DNA of 64,000 nt from Sarcocystis neurona (GCA_000727475.1 KL647316.1:1219750-1283749), one strand, 5' to 3'; positions 21,103 through 33,319 are shown, numbered from the stretch's first letter. Notes: a model not told the origin generated them from the letters alone. Program-made: numbers and translations.

Positions 21103-22142
21103 GTCAGTTTCAATCCGCGCTTCTTTCTGGGACAAACAGCGCATCAAAGAAGCCAAAGTACACGGCTACTTAGGGAAGGAAGGACAGGAAGGAAGGACAG
21201 CCCTGATGACAGCTTTCGTGTAGAGAAAATTGAACGTGTGCTGCTGCCCGGCCGGCGGGTGCGCATGCGGCTCTCGCTGCCCCCGCTTTAGGACTCCTGA
21301 TGCTGCAGTTGCTGCAGCTGCTGGGCCGCCGCTACTGCTCTCCGCGCGCGCCGCAGTTGCTGTTTCTGCGACACTGCGCTCGCTTCTCACGCTGCTGCTG
21401 CTCTGCGCTCGCTTCTGCGGCTGCCTACTCTTGTCGCTGGGGTGCTCCGCGCATGCTACTGGGCTGCTGTTGCCTCTTGCGCTGCTCCTGCTGCGGTCAG
21501 TAACTGCTGACTTCAGCAGGACACTTTGGCGCGTCTTCGCGTCTTCTTGTCTCTGCACCTCTCTCATGATTAGCCAGTTCTGCTGAACGGTCCTCCTTTG
21601 CGTGGAGCTGCAGCAGCAGCAGCGTGAGGGGGGAGAGGCAGTCTCTGTAGAAATTACATAATATGTGCCTCTGTGTTTGTGTATGTACAGATGCGTAACA
21701 CGCGACGTTGCAGCTGCTACAGGAACGGAGCTTCCTGGTGGTACGAGTGGGCTGCAGACGCATGCCGCAATGGCCAAGAGTGAACGCACACCCTGTGTCC
21801 TGCCAGCTATGTCTCGCTTGCATGCGGTCGCTTCTGCTGCAGATGCTGCATGCGCGCAGCTCTTCTAGGGCAACCCCCTTATGTCTCTATCTGTTGTCGG
21901 ACAGCCAAGCCGCCGTCTGTTTGCCGAAACGTCAGTGTGTGGCTGCTGCTGCTGCTGCTACTTTTAACCTATAGCGGTGCTGCTCTTCCTGCTTATTAGC
22001 GATGGGGATGCTCCTGCTGCTCTCTGGGCCGGGTCCTGGGTGCTGTTGCTGCTACCGTCTTTGGGTGTGATGCCTGCAGCTGCTGCCGCTGCAGTTGTCT
22101 CGTCCGCTGCTGACGCTGCTGCTGTTGTCTGTGTGCATGCAG
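21103..22142 (+). other. intron 2 of the Uso1-like gene, CTG-rich
   Basis: Mostly CTG/TGC-rich DNA between the donor GTCAGT and the acceptor gtgtgcatgcag. It may conceal a small exon for the p115 segment between the repeats flanking it (counterpart of IVVLLMSMV), but none could be fixed. Confidence 0.5.
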
Positions 22143-24035
22143 GTGGTCGACTCTTCCGAAGCAGTGCGAGAACACATTCTGACTAGCTGCCTCAGCGCCA
22201 TCGGCGGTCGCCTACCGAGCAGCAGTAGCGTTTCTTCCCCTCTGCCTGGGGCAGCGGCTGACTTAAGCGGCGCGTTGCCTCCGCTGCTGCTCAGTCGCTC
22301 TGCTGCTGCTCAAGCAAGGGCACCCTCCGCTGCAGCAGCAGGAGCAGCAGCGTTCAAGCAGGATGCAGCCACAGCAGCATCGCTAGACACTGCAGCCGCA
22401 GCAGAGAAGGCGCTTTTAGCAGGTGGAGGCGGCGCCGTGAATAGCGGCGTCTCCGAGGGGAAAGGGGAAGCAGCTGCTGTTGGCAGAGAGCCTCCTCCTC
22501 TTCAGATTCTGCCATCTGGTTTGTATGTTGCTTCGCTGCTGCAGTGGACTGCACGCCGAGCAGCAGCTGTTGCCGCTGCTGAGCGCCAAGCGGCTGCAGC
22601 GGGGGTTTGGCTTCGATCTCTGTTCTGTGTAGCACCACACGCGGCCGCATCTGCGGCAGCAGCTAATGCTGCAGACCTCACAACACGAGCGGATCCGAGG
22701 ACAACAGCAGCTGAATCTGCGTGTAGCCGTGTCGGGGCAGCAGGCGGCTGTGCACCACCTCCAGCAGCGGGTGTCGACGAAGCGTCGGCAGGGGAGGGAG
22801 GAGCTGCATGCCTTCATCACGAGGAGACATTTCTCAGCAGCCGCGAGGAAGAGGAAATTACAGCTGCGCGGTGGCAGCAGGCGTGGACGGCAGTGCGTCT
22901 GCTGCTCTCTGCAGTCAGCAGCAGCAGCGGGAAGCAGCGATGGTCGATAGGGACGACGATGCTTCCGCGGCTTGTGGCAGACACAGACGCGCAGCAGGAG
23001 CAGCGACAGAGCCACCGCCCGCTGCTGTGGCAACTGCTTGCAGACGTGGTTCCCGCACTGCTGCTGGCCACACAGAGATACAACAGCAGCGACACCGATG
23101 TCACTGCAGCGCCGAAGGCTGCAGTGGTGCTCCTGCAGCGGCAGCAGCAAGGGAGGTTCGTCCCTGAAGCGACACGTTGCTGGGTGGAGTTTGTGTGTCT
23201 GGAGCTACTCAGCCTGGCCGTAGTGCTTTGCTGCTCCGGCAGTGGCGCAACAGGCTCACAGGCCCTGCTGCCGCTGACAGAGGGAGATGCAGCAGAGAGT
23301 GAAGAATTGCGTACCCCAGCAGCAGCAGCAGCGCAGCTGCTTGGCACAGCAGTGGCGTGGCTGGTGTCTTCTGCGCTAGTCCTTCCTGCGCTGCTCATGC
23401 TGCTTTCGTGCAGCCAGCAGCAGCTGCTGCCGCTGCAGGGATGCGCGGCGCTGCTGTTAGACCGCTGTCTCGTGCTGCTGGACCAGCGGAGTCGGCAGCA
23501 GCTGCTTGTGGAACAGCAGCAGCAGAACTTGGCATGCGGTGAGGATGGCCCCCGCAGCAGCAGCAGAGCAGGAGCAGCAGCGGCAAACCGAACCAAACAC
23601 AAGCTGCAGTTCCGCGAAGCTGCGCAGCTGCAGCAACTCACCCACGCAGAACTGCCGCTTAGCTGCTACTTTGAAGACTCTGACCCAGTCGATCTGTGCT
23701 GCGGCAGCAGCAGCGGCAATGACAGCAGCACGAATGGCGGCAGCGCCGACACTGACGCGGCCCGGGGGCAGCCGGCGTCCGACGCTCCTGCGGCTGCTGC
23801 GGGCCTTAGCGACGGTGCCAAATGTGTTACTGGTGCTAGTCCACTGGAGGCTGCCTTTCTCAGGGAGGGTCCCGGAACAGCAGCTACTGCCGCGTCTGCT
23901 GCTGCTGCTGCAGCAGCTGCCACCGAGGCAAGGCGTTGCTTCCACAGACGCAGACGCCACACCCAAATGCTGCTTGTCCAAGTCGTAGGAGTGCCCACCT
24001 TCTGCATGCGCGTGCGCTGCTTCCTCGCTGCTCCC
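22143..24035 (+). CDS. Uso1/p115-like protein, exon 3 (end of armadillo head)
   Basis: 631 codons, phase 0, from the acceptor gtgcatgcag to a consensus donor GTAAGA at 24036. It begins VVDSSEAVREHILTSCLSAI, the counterpart of p115 MVNERQPFVLRCAVLYCF. Near residue 430 of the exon is LLMLLSCSQQQLLPLQGCAA followed by LLLDRCLVLLD, the counterpart of p115 GEEEQLVQGLCALLLGISIYF, one of the best conserved parts of the head. Between and after these lie Ala/Gln/Ser-rich insertions and an acidic Ser/Asp/Asn tract. The exon shows no stop and no membrane segment, as expected for a cytosolic peripheral Golgi protein. Confidence 0.62.
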
Positions 24036-24575
24036 GTAAGATGTGCCGCATGCACTTCATTCTTCGGCTCTGCCCGCACTGACGACAGCCGCACGTGTCA
24101 ACATGGCTCTTCGGGCTCTCACTGCAGCGCGCCGGTGCTGCCGCGTGAGGCCCAGGAAGGTGCCGCCGCTGGCTTCCTTTTGCTGACTCTTCTTCACCGC
24201 GTGTCCTGGGCTGTGCGCACCGATACAGAGAGTACCTACACTCAAGTTTATAGACGGGTACAGGGACAGGAGTTCATGTACCGCGACACGGAGATACACG
24301 GCAGCATGTGTATCTTCTGCACGTGTAGGAACAAACTTGGATAGACTCATATATGTATATATATATGTATATATGTATATATGGGTACTGATATACCTGT
24401 GGACGTGAATCGCTGTAGACAAACATATATGTACGTGTCCACATATGTGTGTATAGTTGAAAACAACAGCTTTTGCAGGCCGCGTGTCGGTCACCCATGT
24501 AGGGACCCGTCGCTCCTGCAAACTGTTACCCCTGCTGTTCAACGCCGTCTCGCTTCTTCCTCCGTCCTGCTGCAG
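24036..24575 (+). other. intron 3 of the Uso1-like gene
   Basis: GTAAGA donor to a pyrimidine-rich acceptor (cttcctccgtcctgctgcag). Contains a TATATG microsatellite at about 24345-24385. Confidence 0.55.
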
Positions 24576-24776
24576 AAGCCAACAGCAGGAGGCGCTGCTG
24601 CCGCGGCTGCTGCTGTTGCCGCTGGTGCTGCCGTGGCGCCACCCGTCGGGGGGCTCCACACTGCAGCTATCTCGCGAGGCTTTGCGAGGGACACGCCTGC
24701 AGCGAGGAGCGTCTTCGCCCACGAGCTGTCAGCTTGCGTCTTTGATGCATTTATACACGCCGACGCCTACCGGGGT
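24576..24776 (+). CDS. Uso1/p115-like protein, exon 4 (head-to-tail junction motif)
   Basis: 67 codons in phase 0 between a strong acceptor and the donor GTGCGT at 24777. After an Ala-rich lead it reads SVFAHELSACVFDAFIHADA, the counterpart of p115 YMIFDHEFTKLVKELEGVI, which joins the globular head to the coiled coil. The conserved pattern is an aromatic, then H-E, then a helix with two aromatics. Its position directly after the head exons supports the family call. Confidence 0.55.
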
Positions 24777-25601
24777 GTGCGTCCGTACACCTGCATGCGA
24801 ACGTTTACCCTCTTCGGCGGGCCCGTCGTAGGCGTCACTGATACGATGCAGAGGGCGCCGCGCGGCACGACATTTTGATACCTTTGTCCTGTGGACAAGT
24901 ACTTGTCGAACGGCGTCTTCATACACTCCGCCGGGTTATCTGTGTCTACGTGTCGTGCAGGCATACACATAGACACGTATCTATGTACGTGTATATGAAA
25001 TGATATGTTAAGCTGTCATTAGTGTTCAGATGCACACAAGCGTGTGGGACTGTTTGCAGGGGTGGCCAGACCACCTGCACGCCTTCTTTTGTGTCTCTTG
25101 CCCTGCTGCCGTCTTCTTGTTTTGCTGCTACGGCTGGGCTGCTGCTCCCGCTGTTCCCCTGCTGACTTTTTTGACGTTCTGCTGCGGGGACTCTCCTGGT
25201 GGCTGTTCTCGCATGCCTGCTCTCTGCTGCGCAGATCGTTGTAGCGGGTGGTGCGCTTGCTGCCGGTGTTGCTGCGGACGTGTTGCCTCTGCCGTGGCTG
25301 TGTTCGACGTAGGTGCTGTTGGCTTGCCGGACTCGCTGCTGCTGCTGCTGCTCGACTCGTTGTACGTCCACCTGCTGTGGCGTGGCCCTCCATTAGCAGG
25401 CCTTTCCAGACTGGCGCTGCTGCGCGAAATGAAAACTCAGGGCAGAACTTGAGACAAAGGACCACCTCAGGCGTGCCTTTCCCCTTCTCTTCTCCTTCTC
25501 TCTTTTCTCTTTCTCTCCTCTCTCTGCACATACGTGTATCTGCTGAGTCGGCGTACTGACCTGGAGCCACCGTCTGCCGCTGCGCGCGGTGATGTCTGCA
25601 G

Positions 25602-25709
25602 GAGCTGCTGCTGCCGATGCGAGTGTTCGCGTCTGCCTCGGCAGCGTGGGAGAGTGACGAGGAGCGGCAGCGACAACGGGAAGGCGGAGATGCGCAGCAG
25701 AGGAACACG
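25602..25709 (+). CDS. candidate Uso1-like exon 5 (charged linker)
   Basis: An acceptor gatgtctgcag at 25591-25601, downstream of a long pyrimidine tract (25480-25520), opens a phase-0 frame with AAWESDEERQRQREGGDAQQ. A charged linker is expected here in p115. The donor is uncertain; GTTGCC at 25710 keeps phase 0 but is a poor match. Confidence 0.3.
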
Positions 25710-28700
25710 GTTGCCCGCGGTGCCGCTGGCGCTTGTAAAAGTGAAGGTGCCGCAGCGATGCCAGAGACAGCAGCTGCGGGCATGCCAGACCTGCTACTGT
25801 GTTTCTTCCTCCTCTCCTGGCAACAGCAGCAGCGCCTCCGCGGCGAAACCAGCAGCAGCAGCACCACCAACGGCAGCAACGGCAGAGGCCGTGCTCCCGC
25901 AGTGGACGGGGGAAGCTTTTACTTGCGATTTCTTCCACGCACAAGCGTGCTGCTCGGTGTTGCTGCCGCGGATCTTGAGCTCCGCGCCCTGGAAATGCTT
26001 ATGGATCTGCATACAACAGGTGGGAAGCCCCCAAACCGCAAGAAGCAACACTCGCGCTACAAACAGCCCGACGGCTTCCTCGCTGGATGGGCTGTATCTA
26101 CATCACAAGTGTCGGAAGCAGCTGGACAAAGGAGCAGATGCGATGTCCCTATGTGTATATGGGCGGGTTCGTCGGTGTCCGCCGTTTCACCCAGAGGTGG
26201 TTGCACACATGCGTATACACATACGAGGATGGTCAGATACAAACGTATATGGAAATAAACGCTGGCGCGCCTGTGTACAGCCACCACATATGTTTGTATC
26301 AGATGTAGCAGTGGCTGATGGCTCTCTGGGAGCAACGGAATGGCGAAACGGGGTGAGAATCGGCTGTACGTACACCTCATTTGACAGCCAGTGCCGTTCT
26401 GTCAGAGATGCTGGAGTGTACAGTCACTCCGTTCTCCAGCCAGCTAGATCGCCAGCCCTTCAGAGAGGTGCGAGTATACGTACACTTCATGTTACAGCCC
26501 GCCCAAGTGTCACGTCTTGCCACCGCGTGTACGTACACTCTGTACGACACACCACAACCACCAAGAGTGGCAGTCGTTTGGCGGGCGAGGCTGCAGTGTA
26601 CGTACACTCCAGTCCTAGAGTCAGCCAGAATGCCCCTCTGTTGCAGAAGGGTCTGACACTTCAGAGTCAACTTGTTAGCGCTTCGGTACAAAGAAAGGTG
26701 GTAGTATGTATTTGAGTCCACATCCCAACAGAGGATTGCATGCATTCCGTCGGTGGGCTCCTGGACAGAATTTACCGAGAGCTGCAGTCGCTGAGTGAAC
26801 TGTCTCTACACGACAGATGATTTAGCGGAAGCAGAGGGATGAAGGCGAAGACACCGTTAGTGGAGCACGTCTACTTTGTCTGGGGACCACCTACCGTCCA
26901 TACACGTGGACGCACAGCCGAGTGCAGTGTACGTACACCGCGGAGCGCACATCCACGCCGACTCCCGAGTTGCGTCAAGAAAGACGTATACTAACCGTAG
27001 ACACGACTGGGAGGAGGTGGTGGTTTAGGTTTGCCCACTCCTTGCGGAGGTCGCTGTTGTGGGACGTACATTACATTGAGGCGAGTGGGGTGTACGCACA
27101 CCTCGGAAGGACTGTGTGGAACCTATGAGGAGAGCTACAGGAGCTATAGACCGTCTCATCTATAGCCTCGACAAGGAGCCTGCCGCGTTTCTCAGCCCGG
27201 CCGCCGTGGTCGTGCGTTCTGGGTGAATTGTACCCATATCCGTACACATACTTACGTACATTTCTATTTGCGTGCACATGTATTTGGTGCCTCTCTTCCT
27301 CAGCATGCTTCTACGGGTCAGGCAAAGAAAGGACGGTCTACCTGAACGTACACGCGTGAAGGGGAGGGGAGTCAAACGTGCGCTGCCGATGTGTAAATCC
27401 GGTGACTCCGCATCTGCTGCGACCGCCTGCCGAAGGGCTTCTTTCGACAGCCATTTTCCGCATACTATTAACGCGAAGCGAGGTTGTCGTGCTGCCGCCG
27501 GCGTCACTGCTGAGATTGCTGCTGCTGCTGCATCCGTTCGAATCTGCGGTGTCCTGCCGGTGCCGCTTGAAAAGGTCCAGCTGCGACTTCGTTCTTGCTG
27601 TCGGCCCTGCTGTTGTTCCAGCCGTATTCTGCACCTCGGCTGCTTCGGACGATCCACGCTTCTGCTGCCGTCTTCTGTGGACGGAGGTGCTACTGGTGGT
27701 CTTACTGCGTTGCAGCGCTGGTGTTGCACGCGTTGGCGTTGCCCGTGCTGCTCCTCGGCTACTGCTGCGCTTCTCCGTCAGCGGCTGCTGCTGCTTCTGC
27801 GATCTGCTGCTGTTGCTGCTGCGCGTTTCCTGCTGCACTGGGGATCGATCTCTATCTGCATGTGTTGTGAGGTGTGAGGTGGAACACATGCAGAAGAAGA
27901 CCCAGGGACCTGGGTGAAGAGTAGCGGGACAGAAGATCAAGCGAGTCAGATCGAGCAGCGCGACTGGGTCCAAAGTGGACTACGAAGCGACGTCGAGGAT
28001 TTTATACGCTTTCAAGTACGTACTGGCCGGCACTTCCGCAGTCTCTGCGTGCGTGAGTGGGATGGGGAGACTTACATAAAGGAGCGGATGCTTCTTTTCC
28101 TTGAAGGGGAAGGAGTGGAGAAACTCAAGAACGAAAGTGTATTTGCAGACGTGTACGTGTGTACGTGGGCCTGTCTGGGGATACCTGGCGCTCACGCGCG
28201 TGCAGTGGGACAGGGGGAACTGTTTTTGCTGGTGCGCTGCATGCACGCCGTCGCCTCGGTGAGGCGAGCGAGTCTCGCACGACGCTTTGTACAGAGACAT
28301 CTCGACTGAGGGAAGGGAGGACAAGCAGCAGTTGCAGCAGCTGCCGCATCGGGTCCCGTGGCGACTTTTTCACTGCAGCAGCTGCTGTAGGTCAGTCAGC
28401 GATGTTGGCGTGCAGCGCGAGAGCTGCGTGTGTAAACGTGGAAGTGCAGCTGCAGCAGGCGCAACTTTTTCGCTAAAAGCAGTTGAGAAACTTCCCCTGC
28501 AGAGCACCAAGCAGTACTAATAGTACTAGTAGTAGTAGTAGCACTTATTGCCCTAAGACGGCCAGTTGAGGGAGGACGCACCACCAGTGGGGCGGTGGCT
28601 CTTCGTCGGTAAGACGAAAACGGTTGCGGTGTTCTTCCGTTGTGGTGGGAGAGATGCCTTACTTGCCTTCCTTAGCAGGACGGCTCGCAGGTTTACGGAA

Positions 28701-29170
28701 GGGTGGGAGACACGCGTTTGCATGCATTTTTGTCGATCTGTAATTCGCACACTCAGGCCTTCTCGCATGCCTGTAATTCTACGTAGGGGGAGGACGTCGA
28801 CAGACGAGAACCTGTGCAGACCCGTACGCATGCACACCGACGCAGTACACAGTCGTGACGAGTTATAACTCGTGCCGGTCTTCTCTTCACTCCTGGACGC
28901 GCGTGTAGGTGAAGGTGTGCGTACGTGTATATACAGGCTGTCAGAGACACGTACGTGTGGTTCTGCTCACTGAGACAGAGAGAGGGCAGGGGCGCGCAGA
29001 CACGTGCTCTGCGTTTTTCTCCGTACGTAGACGTGCACGGATTTGTAGCGTCTAATCCGCAGACACACACGCAGGTGACCGTCAGGGATCCGCCTAACGC
29101 CGACGCGGGTCTGGACTCTGTAGGAGGACCGGCGCGCGCCTTCTTGTTGCTGCTGCCTGCTTCTCTGTAG
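25710..29170 (+). other. long intronic interval of the Uso1-like gene
   Basis: No exon is certain. It holds the palindromic minisatellite at 26360-27105, a CTG-rich block at 27480-27840, and a plus-strand frame at about 27914-28150 (SGLRSDVEDFIRFQVRTG, later ERMLLFLEGEGVEKLKNES) that looks partly coding and could be a missed exon. The interval ends at the acceptor ttctctgtag before 29171. Confidence 0.4.
26360..27105. repeat. degenerate 52-70 bp repeats with palindromic GTGTACGTACAC core
   Basis: The palindrome or close variants occur centred near 26370, 26422, 26480, 26532, 26601, 26932 and 27095. The first five are 52, 58, 52 and 69 bp apart and share flanks (CTCC or CTTC after the core, then a CAGCC motif), so they form a diverged tandem array. 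The perfect core is at 26527-26538, 26596-26607 and 26927-26938. Confidence 0.65.
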
Positions 29171-29308
29171 GATGAGACTATCGAAGAGCTGCGGAGGGAA
29201 ATTATGCGGCTGTTGGCACGTGCGTCTCACCTGCAAGCAGCGGCCGACCCCCGACGCGAGGTCGTGCTGCTGCAGCTGCAACGGGAGGCACAGCTGCTGC
29301 AGGCAGAG
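29171..29308 (+). CDS. coiled-coil tail exon of the Uso1-like gene
   Basis: 46 codons, phase 0 in and out, from the acceptor ttctctgtag to the donor GTGAGC. It reads DETIEELRREIMRLLARASH and ends REAQLLQAE, a clean heptad pattern. It corresponds in place and style to the start of the p115 coiled coil (QLEELRQQV). Codon use contrasts sharply with the microsatellite intron around it. Confidence 0.65.
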
Positions 29309-30283
29309 GTGAGCTCTGTTCAAGAAACGATGCTCGGGAACGGCAGCGAGAGGTCTCTGCCGCCGGGACGGCTCGAGCCGAACTGGCCTGAAGCATCTGC
29401 GGGACGTGCATGCGGTGACGTCGGAGTACCCTTGGGAGGACTCGTCACAGACGCTGCGTCTGTCTGCTGCTCCTCGCGCGCTCCTGTCTTCGTGTGGGAG
29501 GGCCTCTGTGTATGTTGGTTTCTTGCGCTCTGCACGACACCAAGAACAGCTGCTGCTACTGCTGTTCTTCACGTGTCGCCGGAGAGACAGGGAAGCGTTT
29601 TGACGTTCGAAAAACACGCGCCTGCACTTGTGTGCGTCGTGCATGGCTGCGGCACCCAGCAGCAGCCGCGCAGCAGCGGTGTCTTCTCTTTCGTCGAGAG
29701 TAGTCAAACGCGTGAATATCCCTCAGCTGCCTGAGCAGGCGTCTCGTATTGTAGAGCCTCGACGTCCTACGGCTGCGAGCAGCTGCCCTGTGTTCATTAG
29801 CAGTTAGCAGCGTTGAGATACACTTGCACGCGCCGCACCGCTATTTTACTTGGGCAGCTGTGGATACAGACCGCATCCCCCACTGTGGACACAACTACAA
29901 ACGCAGAACTCTTGTTGCTGCTGAGGCTTCGACTGCGCTGCTTCTCAGCGTCTGCAGCTTCTGCGACCTTGGGCTGCAGAAGCGGGAAGTGCTGGCTTCT
30001 CGAGTACATGCCAGCAAACCGTCTCGAGGGTGTGCTGCTCCTGCTGATGAGACGACACGTGTGTCTGTGCTGGTGGCGCTGCGGCTGTTGCCTTCTGAGT
30101 GAGGTGCAGCTGAGCTTCTTCCCCGTGCTGCTGCCGTTGTTGCGCCTCCTGAGTCGTGTCTCTCTGTCGCTGCCGTTGACGCGGCTCGCGATGGGGCTGC
30201 TGTGCTTCTCTGTCGCTGCTGCCCACCTGGACGCTCAAGTAGTGGTCCTGCTGCTGATGCTGCCGCTGCGACGCCGCTTGCAG
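29309..30283 (+). other. intron between coiled-coil exons
   Basis: GT-AG interval with CTG-rich DNA running into the acceptor gacgccgcttgcag. No gene seen in it. Confidence 0.55.
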
Positions 30284-30427
30284 GCAGACCGTTTGCAGGC
30301 GGAGAGAAGTCGGCTGGCCCAGCGGCTAGCTGTGGAACGCCGCGCTGTCGCGCTGCAGCTCGGCGAACAGCAGGAACAGCTGGAGGCAGTTGTGCTTGCC
30401 TTCACGCAACTTGAAGACGATCTGCGG
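30284..30427 (+). CDS. coiled-coil tail exon of the Uso1-like gene
   Basis: 48 codons, phase 0 in and out, from the acceptor cgcttgcag to the donor GTATGT. It reads ADRLQAERSRLAQRLAVERR and ends AFTQLEDDLR with continuous heptads and no homopolymer run. Confidence 0.65.
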
Positions 30428-31875
30428 GTATGTGGGCCCCACCAGAAGGAGGCGCTCCTTACCGCAGCTCTGCCGCTGCTCTGTTTGGTATATATGTATC
30501 AACGTGCGCGTATATACGCGTGCATACATTGATTGCGGTGGCGCAGCTTTACATGTGCTGCGACGTATATTTACTTGTGTTCGTCGACTCTTGTTCGGTG
30601 TGTGAGCGCCTTTGGCAAGGACGCGTTGCCTCTGCTGCATGACTGTTGCCACCGATACAAACACCTACGTTCTCACACTCTCTATCCACTTGCATGCAGT
30701 CTCGTCTCCTCGTTGGTCTGGGGCCTCGTGGCCACTTCGTGTATACTGGCGCCTACACCGTTCTCCTTTACGCACGTATATATGTGCGTACAGCAGCTTT
30801 CTCTTGTCTTCGTCTCTTTACGTGCAGCCCGCTATTCTCTCTCATACTCTTCTATTTGTCTCGAGCTGCTCCCTTCTCTTTCATGCGTGTACCTACGTTT
30901 GCAGCAGCCGTCCCTTGCACTCGTCTGCATATATGCAGCACCTTCCTCTTCTGTGTGTGAGTATGTGTATGTAGCGCCGTTCCCTTATAGCCGTATATTG
31001 GCATGCATCACTCTTCTTTTGTACCCGTAGGCTTGTACACAGGACGCTTCTCTCGCATACTGGTGTAAATTTACATGCAGCCCCTTTCTCCTACATACGC
31101 ATCAATTTTTGCCCAGCCCGCCGCTCTTATACTCATCTATATTTGCGTGCAGCACTCTTCTCGCATATACGCCTCGATTTCTGCGCAGCCTTCCTCTTGT
31201 GTACTCGTCTTTATTTACATGCAGCAGTCTTCTCCAATATATGCGTCGGTTTTTGCGTAGCCTTTTTCTCATACACTCGTCTGTATGTATATGCAGCACT
31301 CGTATCTTCCACGCGTGTACAAATGTGTGACCGGGTGGACACCGACGTTGCCCCTGGCCCTTCTGGAAGTTGCCCTTTGCTGTATGGGTGGCACACCTGG
31401 GCGTGCTTTCTTTCTAGACGAACAGATATAAGCAGGTGGAGACACATTTGCGGTGTACGGCAGTGTCTTTGCCTTTCTCTTGGTGTGGTACCCTCAGCGG
31501 GGCCATGCTCTGCATCTGCGCCTGTCCATGTGTTGCACCTACATGCAGCAAAAGTGAGACAGCTGCAGCGGAGGGGACAAAAGGCTAGCGGAGAAATGTT
31601 TCGTAGCTAGAGTGACAAGATTTGTAACTGGGGGACGGACTTTTACGTGGGAAACTGTTCAGAGAGAGTGAGCGTGCCTCAGGACTACCACAGGCATTCG
31701 TCTCTGTACCGTACGCCGATTCTGTATACATATGTGTATAGATATACGCACACATATATGCTTGTGTACACATATGTATGGGTATATGCAGAAACATACA
31801 TACTCGACGCCGCACACATATAGAACGACTTCCGGGGCACTTCTACAGCAGCATACACACGTGCACATGCAGGCA

Positions 31876-31908
<33 letters not shown>

Positions 31909-32390
31909 ATATTGTGTGGATGTACTTATGTTTGAGTTCGTGGGGATGATGGGACCTTACGTCTGGCCAGCACATATACGGGTCGTCCTACAAGTGTAGC
32001 TGGCACGTAGGATTAGCGTCGTACACCTGTGCGTGTTAAAAGCCTTGGGGTGGATGTACGTGGCCGCAGGTGTTCTACTTGTACAGCAGGGACGCTCTCC
32101 TGTGTCACTTGCACACAGAGATGTGCGTAGGTGCCTGAGTAGATAAACAGATAGGAAATTTATCTATCTATCCATCTACATATGTATATATATATGTGTA
32201 TATGTGTGTATGTCACCTACCGGGTCCTTCATGCATGCACCCGCCTCACACGCGTGTGTACGGAGAGTGACACTGGTAGGAAACAGACGGCTCAGCGACG
32301 CAGACGAAGACATGTATCTTCCGTGCTGCGTGTGCGCCGCTTCTCTCGCGGGTAGCTAGGTTTGCTTGGCATGCTGCGCTGCTGCTGCAG
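30428..32390 (+). other. long repeat-bearing intron of the Uso1-like gene
   Basis: From the donor GTATGT to the acceptor gctgctgctgcag. It holds a 72-bp minisatellite (about 30690-31330), an (AT)n run at about 31878-31900, and GATA/TATG simple repeats near 32150-32200. No exon was recognised. Confidence 0.5.
30690..31330. repeat. pyrimidine-rich minisatellite, period about 72 bp
   Basis: Units begin ACTCGTCT-TATTTACATGCAGCA and recur at 31059, 31131, 31203 and 31274, spaced 72, 72 and 71 bp. More decayed units extend left to about 30690. The arrays are T/C-rich on plus and keep one frame open by chance. Confidence 0.65.
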
Positions 32391-32495
32391 GTGAAGGAAG
32401 CAGAAAAGCGCGAGCTGTGGGCCTCGCTGCAGGCGGAGAAGCAACACGCTGCCCGTCTTTGCACGGCTCTAGAAGAGAAGTTTCCACAAATGCAG
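32391..32495 (+). CDS. coiled-coil tail exon of the Uso1-like gene
   Basis: 35 codons, phase 0 in and out, from the acceptor gctgctgctgcag to the donor GTACGA. It reads VKEAEKRELWASLQAEKQHA and ends CTALEEKFPQMQ. Confidence 0.6.
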
Positions 32496-32930
32496 GTACG
32501 AGGAGGCAGTAGAAGCAGCAATCACAGCTGCGGCGGCAGCACCAGAAGCGGCAGCACCAGCAGCGGCAGCACCAGCAGCGACAGCAACAGGTAACAGCAC
32601 CGGCAGCGACAGCAGCAGGGGCGGGAATGCTAGCCAAGGTGCCATTTGCTTGCTGTCTGCGTGATTTACCGTCGGGCGACTCGAATATTGCAGAGCAAGG
32701 ACCACGTTCGATAGTAGTAGTAGGAGTAGCAGCAGCAGTCAGATGGGGTGGGTGCTCTGTCTGTGGAAGGAAGGTGCTGGAGGAACTCCGCGTGCTGCTC
32801 TGTTGTTGCCACTGATTTCTTCCTGCTGGTCTTTGCAGTGAATTTTTGAGACTCCGCACGAGGCAGAGGCCGCCCTTCGGAAGTTTGCTTGCTTCAGCTG
32901 CTCCCGCTGCTGTTTGTGTGTGCGCCGCAG
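32496..32930 (+). other. intron between coiled-coil exons
   Basis: Begins with a tract of imperfect AGCAGCGGCAGCACC units at about 32510-32590 just inside the donor and ends in the pyrimidine-rich acceptor tgtgtgcgccgcag. Confidence 0.5.
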
Positions 32931-33080
32931 GACGGGACAAGTGCCCGGGAGGAAGACGCAGCAGCAGCAACAGCATGTGAGGAACTCTCCGTCGAACGCC
33001 TGCTGCTGCGGCTGCGGGACGCAGAACAGCAGTTGGCGACACAGGCAGCTCAACATGCCGCGCTGCAGCAGGAGCACTCG
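32931..33080 (+). CDS. coiled-coil tail exon of the Uso1-like gene
   Basis: 50 codons, phase 0 in and out, from the acceptor tgcgccgcag to the consensus donor GTAAGA. It reads EELSVERLLLRLRDAEQQLA and ends HAALQQEHS, a regular coiled coil. Confidence 0.65.
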
Positions 33081-33319
33081 GTAAGAAGACGGGAGTCGCA
33101 GCAGCGAGAGAGGCAGTGCTTGAGGCCGAGCAGTCTGCTTGATGCGGCCCCACATGGGCGCATTGCAACAACAACACAGAAGACGACACTGGCAGAGCAG
33201 CAGCCCCACTTTTTTGTGGCAGGAAAAGAAAAGACTAGAGAAGGAGAGGGACGAGGAGTAATCGCACTAGCAGGAGTGGAAAGCGAATTTAAGCAGAGCA
33301 CATTTGTTTGTGTGCGTAG

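Noticed and set aside
24345..24400. TATATGTATATATATG tract considered as a promoter TATA region
   Set aside because: It is one of many identical simple repeats and sits inside an intron of the tether gene.
26360..27105. Palindromic array considered as a CRISPR array
   Set aside because: Units are diverged, the spacers share flank motifs rather than being unique, and the surrounding genes are eukaryotic.
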